Assembly (NCBI RefSeq): GCF_000721235.1
Contig: NZ_JOFH01000003.1
Coordinates: forward strand, 186,001-250,000
Reading direction: 5' to 3'
Origin: Streptomyces olivaceus
Lineage (GTDB): Bacteria; Actinomycetota; Actinomycetes; Streptomycetales; Streptomycetaceae
Length of the DNA: 64,000 bases
The notes under the pieces are model-generated. The model did no database searches. It was not told the origin of the DNA and saw only the letters and a list, made by a program, of their open reading frames with translations. The translations under genes and the position numbers were made by a program. Below, one piece after another: positions 33,989 to 41,314 of this stretch (position 1 is the stretch's first letter; every line of letters begins with the position of its first letter).

Positions 33989-34999
33989 ATGCGTATCAGC
34001 GTGGTGGATGTGGGGTCGAACACGGTCCGGCTCATGGTGGCGGACGCGGAGGGCGGGGTTCCGCTGCCGGTGCACACCGCGAAGTGGCGGCTGCGGCTGT
34101 CGGAACAGGTCAGGCACGGCGGCCCGCTGCCGGAGGAGGCCGTGGAGCGGCTCGTGGCGGCGGTCGCCGACGCGAGCCGTACCGCGGACCGGTGGGGGGC
34201 GTCCGGACCGCTGGCCTTCGCCACCGCCGTGGTGCGGGCCGCGCCGAACCGCCGGGAGGTGCTGCGCACGGTCCACGCCCGGACCGGCGTCCCGCTGTGC
34301 ACCCTGCCCGGCGAGGTGGAGGCCGAGCTGACCTTCCTCGGGGCCCGGCGCTGGATGGGCTGGCGGGCAGGCCCGCTCGCCCTGCTGGACATCGGCGGCG
34401 GCTCGCTCGAGGTGGCCTTCGGACGCGGGAGGATGCCCGGTTTCGTGGCGTCGCTGCCGCTCGGGGCGGCACGGCTGACCCACGAGTATCTGGCGGGCGG
34501 CCGGGACGCGGCCGCGCCGGAGCAGGTCCGGGCGCTGCGCCGCGGGGTCCGCCATCAGCTGCGGGACGTCGCGGCGCGGATCCGCTGGGAGGGTCCGCGC
34601 ACCGCGGTGGCCACCTCGCGGACCTTCCAGCAGCTGGCCCGGCTGTGCGGGGCCGCGCCGGGCCGGCACGGTCCGTTCGTGGAGCGGCGGCTGCGCTGCT
34701 CGGACCTCGGGGACGCGGTCGAGCGGCTGGCCGCCCTGCCCGCGGCGGAGCGCGCGCGGCTGCCCGGCATCTCCGCGCCCCGGTCGGCGCAGAGTCTGGC
34801 CGGGGCGGTCGTCGGGCACACCGCCATGAAGCTGACCGGCCTGGAGTCGGTCACGCTCTGTCCCTGGGCGATCCGGGAGGGGGTGCTGCTGCGCCACATC
34901 GAGGACGGTCCGGCCTGGTGGGCGGAGGTCCTCCGGCGCAGCGACGAGGCCGCGCCGCCGCCACCGGTCCCCCTGCGCCTCGCGTCCCCGTCGGTCTGA
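33989..34999 (+). CDS. Ppx/GppA family phosphatase
   Basis: A 336-residue protein of the ASKHA fold. The N-terminal phosphate-1 loop is VVDVGSNTVRLMV, the second TAVVRAAPNRREVL, then GEVEAELTFLG and the third LLDIGGGSLEVAFG. In actinobacteria such single-domain members hydrolyse polyphosphate or pppGpp-type substrates; which one is not decided. The ATG at MRISVVD is used. The TGA stop is also the target site of the IS5-family insertion downstream. Confidence 0.86.
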   Translation: MRISVVDVGSNTVRLMVADAEGGVPLPVHTAKWRLRLSEQVRHGGPLPEEAVERLVAAVADASRTADRWGASGPLAFATAVVRAAPNRREVLRTVHARTGVPLCTLPGEVEAELTFLGARRWMGWRAGPLALLDIGGGSLEVAFGRGRMPGFVASLPLGAARLTHEYLAGGRDAAAPEQVRALRRGVRHQLRDVAARIRWEGPRTAVATSRTFQQLARLCGAAPGRHGPFVERRLRCSDLGDAVERLAALPAAERARLPGISAPRSAQSLAGAVVGHTAMKLTGLESVTLCPWAIREGVLLRHIEDGPAWWAEVLRRSDEAAPPPPVPLRLASPSV

Positions 35000-35132
35000 G
35001 AAGCTGTTTTCAAAGGCGAGGGCTGTGAGCGCTGCCTTTGGGGTCACCCGTTTGGTGGTGCGGAGTGAGCGGTTATGCCGGGCGGGGGTGACGGTGGCAG
35101 TGTCTGCAGATCTCCGTCAGAGGAGTTTGGTC

Positions 35133-35351
35133 ATGATCATCAAGAAGTTGCACGAGGCGGGTTTGCGTAGTGATCACGCCTATACGGCTGCTGTGGTCTC
35201 GATCGGGCTGTCGTTCCTGTCGTGGACGGCTTCGGTCAAGGGAGAGGCAGCGGGGACGGACCGTGCTGACCGGTGGGGGATTTTCGTGGGTGAGTGGGCG
35301 CCGACGTTCTTCGGCCTCGGACTCGCACTCGCGCAGTACGAGAAGGACTGA
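35133..35351 (+). CDS. small membrane protein carried by the transposon (72 aa)
   Basis: A 72-residue protein with two hydrophobic segments (about 17-34 and 49-67) and a short charged tail (QYEKD). AGAGGAG lies 9 bases before the ATG. The length and topology are holin-like, but I see no specific family. It is the only plus-strand gene in the element. Confidence 0.6.
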   Translation: MIIKKLHEAGLRSDHAYTAAVVSIGLSFLSWTASVKGEAAGTDRADRWGIFVGEWAPTFFGLGLALAQYEKD

Positions 35352-35364
35352 CCGGCCGCTGGTT

Positions 35365-35397
35365 CCGGTGGGGTCGGCCGGTGGCCGGCCCCACCGG
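35365..35397. terminator. bidirectional hairpin terminator between convergent genes
   Basis: A 15-bp stem (CCGGTGGGGTCGGCC with one G-U pair) and a 3-base loop lie between the stops of the small membrane gene and the transposase gene. It would end both transcripts. Confidence 0.8.
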
Positions 35398-35401
35398 CGC
35401 G

Positions 35402-36244
35402 TCAGACGCCGGCCGCAGGCCCTGCTGAGTGACGACGTCCCATGATCGTGGCCAGGCGTCTGGTCATGAGCGTGATGGCGGCCCAGGTAATGAGCGTCTC
35501 CGAGTGCTGGATGAGCCGCTCGTAGTCGCGGGCATGGCGGCGGGCGTTCATCATCCAGGCGAGTGATCGTTCGACGACCCAGCGGCGGGGAAGGACGACG
35601 AATCCGGTGGTGTCCTTGGGCCGGGAGATCGTCTTGATCGTGAGGTTCAGATACTTCTTAGCCCAGGTCACGAGCTTGCCCGCGTAAGCGCGGTCGGCCC
35701 AGACGAGCGTGATTTCGGGATGGGTGAGACGGAGGCGGAAGAGGACTTCCTTCGCGGCGGCGGAGTCGTGGAGGTCCGCGGGGGTGACCATGACCATCAG
35801 CGGCAGGCCCTTGGTGTCGACCACCATGTGCCGTTTGCGTCCGTTGATCTTTTTGCCCGCGTCGTAGCCGCGGCTGTCCTTCCCGACGGTCGAGGCCGCC
35901 TTGACCGACTGGGAGTCGATGATCGTGGCGACGGCTCTGGGGCCTCTGCCCATCTCCCGGCGGATCCGCCCCGCGAGTGCGTCACGGATCTGGCCGATGA
36001 CCCCGGCCGCCGCCCAGCGGGCCATGAACCCCCAAACGGTCCTCCAGGGCGGGAAGTCCGCAGGTAGGGCCCTCCATTTGCAGCCGGTGTCGACCACGTA
36101 GCGGATCGCGTCGACGATCTCCCGGCGGGGGTGCTTCTCCGGCCGGCCTCCCAGCGGGGTCTCACTCGCGGGCAGCGGAAGGAGCGGTTCGATCAGCGCC
36201 CACTCGGGGTCGGTCATGTCCGAGGGATAGCGGCGTTCACGCAT
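35402..36244 (-). CDS. IS5-family transposase
   Basis: A 280-residue, apparently intact DDE transposase. The N-terminal DUF4096-like domain (TDPEWALIEPLLP, GGRPEKHPRREIVDAIRYVV) is followed by the DDE catalytic core: IIDSQSVKAA (first D), VWADRAYAG (second D) and the RRWVVERSLAW segment (E). It is a single ORF with no programmed frameshift. It is last in a minus-strand series with the passenger genes, with a strong hairpin between it and the RacP-like gene. Confidence 0.93.
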   Translation of the reverse strand: MRERRYPSDMTDPEWALIEPLLPLPASETPLGGRPEKHPRREIVDAIRYVVDTGCKWRALPADFPPWRTVWGFMARWAAAGVIGQIRDALAGRIRREMGRGPRAVATIIDSQSVKAASTVGKDSRGYDAGKKINGRKRHMVVDTKGLPLMVMVTPADLHDSAAAKEVLFRLRLTHPEITLVWADRAYAGKLVTWAKKYLNLTIKTISRPKDTTGFVVLPRRWVVERSLAWMMNARRHARDYERLIQHSETLITWAAITLMTRRLATIMGRRHSAGPAAGV

Positions 36245-36267
36245 GGTTCTCCCCTGGTGACCTGCGG

Positions 36268-36300
36268 CGGGGGCCGACCGGCTTCGCCGGTCGGCCCCCG
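36268..36300 (-). terminator. hairpin terminator of the passenger operon
   Basis: A perfect 15-bp stem CGGGGGCCGACCGGC with a TTC loop, just after the RacP-like stop. It separates the passenger operon from transposase transcription. Confidence 0.8.
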
Positions 36301-36310
36301 CGGGGAAGGG

Positions 36311-36730
36311 TCAGGCCGAGGCGATGAGGTCGAGGGTGGACTCGATGGAGTTGAGCTGGGCGACGATGTGCCGCACCCACTTGTCGTTCGGATGGGCGGC
36401 CGCGTGCGGGGCGACGGTGCCAGTGATGAAGCGGCGGAACTGCGTCAGCTTCTCGGAGACGACCTGCCGTTCGTAGGCTTCCAGCGCGGCCCGCTCCGCG
36501 CCGAGCTGATAGCCGTCGACGCGGTTCCAGATCAGCGGCGGCCACCCCTTCGACGCGGCCTCGTCCTTCAGCGCGGCCAGGCCGGACCGGACCTGGTGCG
36601 GGGACAGGGCACTGGCACGAACGAGCTGGTGGAACTCCAGCCCGGCCGGCCGGGCCTCGAACAGGACGAAGCGGACCGTGTCCGCGTGCCGTCTGGCCGC
36701 GTCCCCTTTGCGCCGGGAGGCGCGGGGCAC
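36311..36730 (-). CDS. RacP-like plasmid protein
   Basis: A 139-residue basic, helical protein. The N-terminus RRKGDAARRHADTVRFVLFEA, LEFHQLVRASALSPHQVRSGL (a winged-helix-like segment) and VRHIVAQLNSIESTLDLIA match what I know as RacP proteins of streptomycete plasmids and integrative elements. The function is not established, but DNA binding is likely. The GTG start lies two bases after the DUF6192 stop, so the two are coupled. Confidence 0.65.
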   Translation of the reverse strand: MPRASRRKGDAARRHADTVRFVLFEARPAGLEFHQLVRASALSPHQVRSGLAALKDEAASKGWPPLIWNRVDGYQLGAERAALEAYERQVVSEKLTQFRRFITGTVAPHAAAHPNDKWVRHIVAQLNSIESTLDLIASA

Positions 36731-36732
36731 GA

Positions 36733-37728
36733 CTACTCGCCCCGAAGGATGGCCGCGAGCTCGTCGTCCATGTCGACCTTGCCGGTGTCGACCGCCGTCT
36801 CGATCCAGTCCAGGGTCGCTTTCACCTTCGCAACGTTCTGGTGGACGATGGTGCGCTCGTCCTCCGACAGCTGCCGGTCGCGCAGGCCGGGAACGGTGCG
36901 GCCGGCCGCCGCGACGAACGCGTGGAAGGCGGTCACCAGGTCAAGGAACTCCACCGTCCGGTCGATGTTGCGGACCGCCGGGGCGACGGGGTTCGTGCGC
37001 TCGAAGTGGTCGTGGGCTTGCCGGCCGCGCTCGGCCTGGGCAGAGTTGACCTGGAAACGGGCGGTGTCGTCGCTCATCGCCTTGAACGCGACGTCCGGCC
37101 TGCGCAACAGGCTGGTCGCGGCCGTAGTGGCGACGCCCTCGTCGCGGGTGAATTCCTCCACCACCCGGACCTTGTTCTCCGTGGAGACTTTGGCCGCGAC
37201 CTGCGGGCGCCTGAGGAAATCGGTGGTCACCGCCGCGGCGACCTCCTCATCCTGGGCCAGGTGGTGAATCGCGGTGATCCGCTCCTGCGGGGTCTCCGGG
37301 CTGTCGACCGTCCAGCCGACCCGCCGCTTGGCGTCGTCCGCCGTCCACCGGGCCTTCCCCTCGGGAGGGTTCTTGATCGCGGCCCACCTCTCCTGGTCGT
37401 TCTCGATCCGGCCCAGGATGCGGTGGATCGTGAACGACACGTCCCCCTGGCGGTGTTCCTTGGGCCAGCGCGACGCGATCCACCTCGCGTTCTTCACTGT
37501 GTGGAACGTCAGGCCGATGTCGTCGGCCAAGCGGACCAGCGACTCCCGGACCGTCCACTCGGTGTCCGGGGTGCCGCCGCGGGGCCTGACCGGCTCGATC
37601 TCCAGGGCCCGGTCGCCGATCGTGAACTTGCCCCGGGTCTGCTGTTCCACGACTTCCCGCAGCTCGGCCACGATCTGCTCGTAGCGGGACTGGCTGACGG
37701 ATCCGATGTTCTCCATCTGCTCGGACAT
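36733..37728 (-). CDS. DUF6192 family protein
   Basis: A protein of about 331 residues. SQSRYEQIVAELREVVEQQTRGKFTIGDRALEIEP, LADDIGLTFHTVKNARWIASRWPKEHR and FLRRPQVAAK are the blocks I associate with DUF6192, which is found beside RacP on streptomycete mobile DNA. The HTH-like segment FHTVKNARW suggests DNA binding. An upstream in-frame ATG four codons earlier could also start it. The function is unknown; the family's constant linkage suggests a two-gene module. Confidence 0.68.
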   Translation of the reverse strand: MSEQMENIGSVSQSRYEQIVAELREVVEQQTRGKFTIGDRALEIEPVRPRGGTPDTEWTVRESLVRLADDIGLTFHTVKNARWIASRWPKEHRQGDVSFTIHRILGRIENDQERWAAIKNPPEGKARWTADDAKRRVGWTVDSPETPQERITAIHHLAQDEEVAAAVTTDFLRRPQVAAKVSTENKVRVVEEFTRDEGVATTAATSLLRRPDVAFKAMSDDTARFQVNSAQAERGRQAHDHFERTNPVAPAVRNIDRTVEFLDLVTAFHAFVAAAGRTVPGLRDRQLSEDERTIVHQNVAKVKATLDWIETAVDTGKVDMDDELAAILRGE

Positions 37729-37895
37729 GGCTTTCACCATCCAAGTGCGGCCTCTGGCAAGGCACTTGGGGCCATGACAGGACAGGGACCGCATCCGTTC
37801 CCGAGAGTCGGACCGGAAATACGAAGATCACAATGAATGACCACAATTGACCGTTCCGTGAGCGAAACTGGTCCACGGAGGCGTTCGTTCAGTGG

Positions 37896-38207
37896 TCACT
37901 GTGCACGATCCGCGAACGGATCCTTCCGCTTCCGCCAGGCCCTCACGACGCACCGCCGCGAGCAGAACCGGGCGTCCGAGCGGCGGTCGACACCAGCCAC
38001 CCAGCGGGCCCCGCACTCCGGGCACTCGACCATGCCGGTCTCGTCCCGTACGGCCGCCAACCGCTTCCGTAACCGTCGCTCCTTGCGCCACTGCCTGGAA
38101 CGACAGACAGACGAGCAGAACGCCGCCCCGGGCCGGGCATCCAGCCTCAGCCGTTCACCGCAAGCGCGACATTCCCTCTCCACGGCCCTCTCGGCACCCT
38201 CAGACAC
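37896..38207 (-). CDS. small zinc-motif protein (103 aa)
   Basis: A 103-residue protein with two zinc-ribbon-like modules. The first is CRACGERLRLDARPG... ending CSSVC; the second is CPECGARWV ending CSRRC. Each is followed by a basic RxWRKxR helix. The spacing fits two four-Cys zinc sites next to nucleic-acid-binding helices. The GTG start is used. It is the first gene of the minus-strand passenger operon of the transposon. Confidence 0.65.
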   Translation of the reverse strand: MSEGAERAVERECRACGERLRLDARPGAAFCSSVCRSRQWRKERRLRKRLAAVRDETGMVECPECGARWVAGVDRRSDARFCSRRCVVRAWRKRKDPFADRAQ

Positions 38208-38346
38208 CGGTCCAGGCTAGGGCGCAAATCTACCCAGAACCGAGGATCGGAAACAGCTACTGAGCGCGGGCGACGCGGGTACGCGGCAGCGAACCGCAGC
38301 AGGCGGGAAGAGCGAGAAGAGACAGCAGAGCCAGAGGGAGGACTCC

Positions 38347-38526
38347 GTGTCCAAGGACGGCGAGCACCAGCACGAGCAGCCCGAGACGGCCGTCGAGGAG
38401 GTGCTCCGCGAGATCGAGGAGGCCAGGCCCCGCGACGCGGAGTCGGAACGGGGCGGGCGCCGGGGCGAGGCGGGGGACGCCACCTCGCCGAACCCCGGCG
38501 CCCAGGAGGACGCCGGGGGCGAGTGA
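38347..38526 (+). CDS. small acidic protein (59 aa)
   Basis: A 59-residue, highly acidic protein that starts MSKDGEHQHEQPETAVEEVL and ends QEDAGGE. It is almost all disordered except a short predicted helix (EEVLREIEEARPRDAE). GGGAGG stands five bases before the GTG, and the codon bias is typical of the host. It lies just outside the right end of the transposon and before the heme-oxygenase-fold gene. I do not recognise it. Confidence 0.72.
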   Translation: MSKDGEHQHEQPETAVEEVLREIEEARPRDAESERGGRRGEAGDATSPNPGAQEDAGGE

Positions 38527-38530
38527 CGCC

Positions 38531-38551
38531 GCACCCGGCCGGGGCGGGTGC
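38531..38551 (+). terminator. hairpin after the small acidic gene
   Basis: A 7-bp perfect stem GCACCCG/CGGGTGC with a 7-base loop, a few bases beyond the stop codon. Without a T-run it is a modest candidate. Confidence 0.45.
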
Positions 38552-38581
38552 CGGGGCGGTGTCCCTGGGTACTCGCGGCCC

Positions 38582-39610
38582 ATGGCGTACGACCGTGAAG
38601 CACCACAGCTGCCGACGGCACGCGGACCGCTCTCCGCGGCCGTCGGCGCCCATCTGCGCGGGTCCGGCCCGCTGCCCGGCCCGGAGGCGGTGACCGGGGC
38701 TCCCGCGTACGGCGACGACCTGCAGCTGGCCCTGTACCAGTGCTACGAGCTGCACTACCGCGGCTTCGCCGGCGTCCGGCCGGCGCTGGAGTGGGACCCC
38801 GCTCTGCTGGGCTTCCGGGCCGCGCTGGAGGAGCGGTTCCTGGCCGCGCTGCGCGCCGGCACGGCGGTCCACGAGAGTGTCGAGGACGCGGTCGGAGCGC
38901 TGCTCGTGGAGCCGGTCGACGGTGCGGGCGTCAGCCACTTCCTGCGGGACGAGGGGGAGTTGTGGCAGCTGCGCGAGTACGCGGCGCAGCGCTCCCTGTA
39001 CCACCTCAAGGAGGCCGACCCGCACGCCTGGGTGCTGCCGCGGCTGTGGGGGCGGGCGAAGGCCGCGATGGCGGCCGTGGAGTTCGACGAGTACGGCGGC
39101 GGCCGGGCCGACCGGGTGCACGCGCGCCTGTTCGCCGACCTGATGACGGATCTGGGTCTGGACACGGCGTACGGGCGCCATCTCGACGCCGCCTCGGCCG
39201 AATGCCTGGCCACGGTGAACATGATGTCCCTGTTCGGTCTGCACCGGGCCCTGCGCGGCGCGCTGGTGGGCCACTTCGCGGCGGTCGAGATCACCTCCTC
39301 CCCCGGCTCCCGGCGGCTCGCGCAGGCGATGCGCCGTACCGCCGCCGGGCCGGCCGCCGAGCACTTCTACGACGAGCACGTCGAGGCCGACGCGGTGCAC
39401 GAGCAGATCGTGCGGCACGAGGTGATCGACGGCCTGCTGGAGCAGGAACCGCACCTCGCGGCCGACGTGGTGTTCGGCATCGACGCCACCGGGCACCTGG
39501 AGGACCGCTTCGGCGACCGGCTGCTGGCCGACTGGCGAGCCGGACGGTCGTCGCTGCGCAGGCCACTGCCCGAACCGTCGCGAGAGGCGTCGGGCATTTC
39601 AGATATTTAG
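38582..39610 (+). CDS. iron-containing redox enzyme family protein (heme-oxygenase fold)
   Basis: A 342-residue helical protein. DDLQLALYQCYELHYRGFAGV, HLKEADPHAWVLPRLWGRAKAAM, VEFDEYGGGRADRVHARLF and AEHFYDEHVEADAVHE supply the Glu/His residues typical of the iron-containing redox enzyme family. These are heme-oxygenase-like di-iron or mono-iron proteins, some of which modify amino-acid or fatty-acid substrates. The substrate here is unknown. It is followed 24 bases later by a methyltransferase gene on the same strand. Confidence 0.82.
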   Translation: MAYDREAPQLPTARGPLSAAVGAHLRGSGPLPGPEAVTGAPAYGDDLQLALYQCYELHYRGFAGVRPALEWDPALLGFRAALEERFLAALRAGTAVHESVEDAVGALLVEPVDGAGVSHFLRDEGELWQLREYAAQRSLYHLKEADPHAWVLPRLWGRAKAAMAAVEFDEYGGGRADRVHARLFADLMTDLGLDTAYGRHLDAASAECLATVNMMSLFGLHRALRGALVGHFAAVEITSSPGSRRLAQAMRRTAAGPAAEHFYDEHVEADAVHEQIVRHEVIDGLLEQEPHLAADVVFGIDATGHLEDRFGDRLLADWRAGRSSLRRPLPEPSREASGISDI

Positions 39611-39634
39611 TGACGGGCGGGGTACCTGGGTTCC

Positions 39635-40288
39635 GTGAATTTCATGGTGCTGCCGGGCGTCTATGCCCCTCAGGAGGACACCGCCCTGCTGGCCGGGGCG
39701 CTGTCCGACGAGTCGCTGCCCCCGGGCGCGGCCGTGCTCGACGTCGGAACGGGTTCCGGGGCGCTCGCGCTCGCGGCGGCGGCTCGGGGCGCCCTGGTGA
39801 CCGCGGTGGACATGTCGTGGCGCGCCGTGTGGGGCGCGCGGCTCAACGCCGCGCGGTCGGGGCTGCGGGTCCGGGTCCGGCACGGCAACCTCTTCACTCC
39901 CGTGCACGGCGAGACCTTCGACCTGGTCCTGGCCAATCCGCCGTACGTGCCGGCACCCCTGGGCGGCCGCCGTCCGCGCGGTGCGGCCCGGGCCTGGGAC
40001 GCGGGGCACGACGGCCGGATGGTGCTGGACCGGATCTGCCGCGAGGCTCCCGCACTGCTGCGGCCCGGCGGCGTGCTGCTGCTCGTGCACTCGGCGCTGA
40101 GCGACCCCGGCCTGACCGTCGGGTGTCTGCGCGAGGCGGGGCTGAAGGCCTCGGTGATCCGGCGGCGGCGGATCGCGTTCGGTCCCGTCGTGCGCGGCCG
40201 GGAGCGCTGGCTGCGGCAGCGGGGTCTGCTGGCCCCGGCCGACAACGAGGAGGAGCTGGTGGTCGTCCGTGCCGAACTCCCCGTCTGA
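39635..40288 (+). CDS. HemK2/MTQ2-type methyltransferase
   Basis: A 217-residue SAM-dependent methyltransferase. The SAM motif is VLDVGTGSGALALAAA (about 34-49), followed by AVDMS and the substrate motif NPPYVPAP near 105-112, which is diagnostic of Gln/Asn N-methyltransferases and N6-adenine enzymes. HemK2/MTQ2 relatives methylate release factors. It could instead be a specialised enzyme for the adjacent redox protein. Its 3' end overlaps the CDGSH gene by 20 bases. Confidence 0.85.
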   Translation: MNFMVLPGVYAPQEDTALLAGALSDESLPPGAAVLDVGTGSGALALAAAARGALVTAVDMSWRAVWGARLNAARSGLRVRVRHGNLFTPVHGETFDLVLANPPYVPAPLGGRRPRGAARAWDAGHDGRMVLDRICREAPALLRPGGVLLLVHSALSDPGLTVGCLREAGLKASVIRRRRIAFGPVVRGRERWLRQRGLLAPADNEEELVVVRAELPV

Positions 40289-40520
40289 CGAACGGCGTCC
40301 GTCCGGCGCGCGGCGCCGGGTCAAGATGCAGCGGCGGGGACCGCTGCTGGTGGAGGGCCCGGTGGAGGTGGAGCTGGAGGACGGGACGACGGTGTACTCC
40401 GACCGTTTCCGGGTCGCCCTGTGCACCTGCCGGCGCAGCCGGCGCTATCCCTGGTGCGACACCAGCCACCGCGCGAGGTCGAACGGCCCGTCCGACGATC
40501 CGCCCCGGACGGACGGCTGA
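40269..40520 (+). CDS. CDGSH-type iron-sulfur protein
   Basis: An 83-residue protein. CTCRRSRRYPWCDTSH matches the CDGSH pattern (C-x-C-x2-S/T-x3-P-x-C-D-G/T-S/A-H) with Thr in place of Gly; the three Cys and the His that ligate a 2Fe-2S cluster are all present. The N-terminal extension is basic. It overlaps the methyltransferase gene by 20 bases and is therefore in the same operon. It may be an electron-transfer or sensor partner of the heme-oxygenase-fold enzyme. Confidence 0.85.
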   Translation: MPNSPSDERRPSGARRRVKMQRRGPLLVEGPVEVELEDGTTVYSDRFRVALCTCRRSRRYPWCDTSHRARSNGPSDDPPRTDG

Positions 40521-40708
40521 GGCCTGGGCGAGCGCCCGTACGAGGTGCGGTGCGGACTGCGGACCACGGGCGAAGGACGGCGGGCGGCGGACGGCCCCAC
40601 TCCGTCCGCCGCCCCCGGTGCGGGACCGCGGGCCCGGATGCGGTGGCGCTCGCACTCCCCAGTGGCGAGCGGCCGGTCATGCCGCACGGGCCGGACGGTC
40701 CCGGTCTC

Positions 40709-40954
40709 TCAGAACGCGAAAACGCCCGCTCCGGTCGCGTTCTTCAGGCACTCGTTGGCGAAGGTGCGCTCGTAGGAGAGGCGGCCCAGACTCCGTCGAC
40801 GGTCACGACGACGGGGGCGCACTCGCGGCAGCACCAGGGCCGAGGGGGCGTGGAGCGACGCGGGGGCGGCGGCCGGGGAGGTCCCCGCGAGGGGCCCGCA
40901 GACGGCGGTGACCGCCAGGCCCCGAGTTGCCGCCCGGCGCGCGGTGTTCCGCAT
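40709..40954 (-). pseudogene. decayed Streptomyces subtilisin inhibitor (SSI/STI) gene
   Basis: The ORF begins MRNTARRAATRGLAVTAVCG, a signal peptide typical of SSI precursors, through ...PASLHAPSALVL. It ends RLSYERTFANECLKN...VFAF, the C-terminus of SSI family inhibitors. In between, about 15 codons are out of frame. In another frame the DNA encodes CRECAPVVVTVDGVW, the SSI reactive-loop/strand region. Most of the inhibitor domain has been deleted, with a second small lesion restoring the C-terminal frame. The ATG has GGAAGG six bases upstream. Secretion may still occur, but inhibitory function should be lost. Confidence 0.82.
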
Positions 40955-40963
40955 GGTGTGCAC

Positions 40964-41314
40964 CTTCCGCTTCCTGCGTTCGAGGGTGGCGCCGGTCCGG
41001 CTCGGTCGGTGCCGGACCGGCGAGCGCGAGTCTGCCGAGTCCGGCTCCGGAACTCATCTCGACCCCTCGGATTTCGGTAACCTTGCGTATTGAATCAGTG
41101 GCGTGAAGTAACGGAATTCCAACGTTCCACGTCCGGAACAGGGCGATTCTTGATCGGTAATTGAGAACTGAATTGGCCAAATGGCGTGATCCACGTAGGT
41201 GCCAATAGGCCGGAAACACCCCTGTCGCACCCCTCCCCCCTGGCGTCGGCCACCGGCATACCGGCGGGTACGGTGCTGGCGGCGCGAACTCGACGAGGAG
41301 AGGCGGGGCGTGGA
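40964..41314. other. 351-bp intergenic region
   Basis: No gene is seen. It carries the promoters of the SSI relic and the alpha-hydroxy-acid oxidase gene, and includes a run of lower GC (41080-41180). GGCC-rich partial inverted repeats lie near 41170-41210. A GAGGAGAGG stretch precedes the oxidase start. Confidence 0.6.

Larger units (their letters stand above)
35000..38260. mobile_element. 3.26-kb IS5-family transposon carrying plasmid-type passenger genes
   Basis: The left end reads GAAGCTGTTTTC and the right end, reversed, GTAGCTGTTTCC. Both are flanked by TGA (34997-34999 and 38261-38263), a 3-bp target duplication of the TNA class seen in some IS5 relatives. Inside are one IS5 transposase, a RacP-like gene, a DUF6192 gene, a zinc-motif gene and a small membrane protein, plus two strong hairpins. 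It is much larger than a normal 0.9-kb IS5 element. The left TGA is the stop codon of the Ppx/GppA gene, so insertion does not break it. Confidence 0.78.

Noticed and set aside
37741..37895. AT-rich element with CAATTG-like words between two passenger genes
   Set aside because: Probably the promoter of the DUF6192/RacP genes; no clear -35/-10 pair could be chosen.
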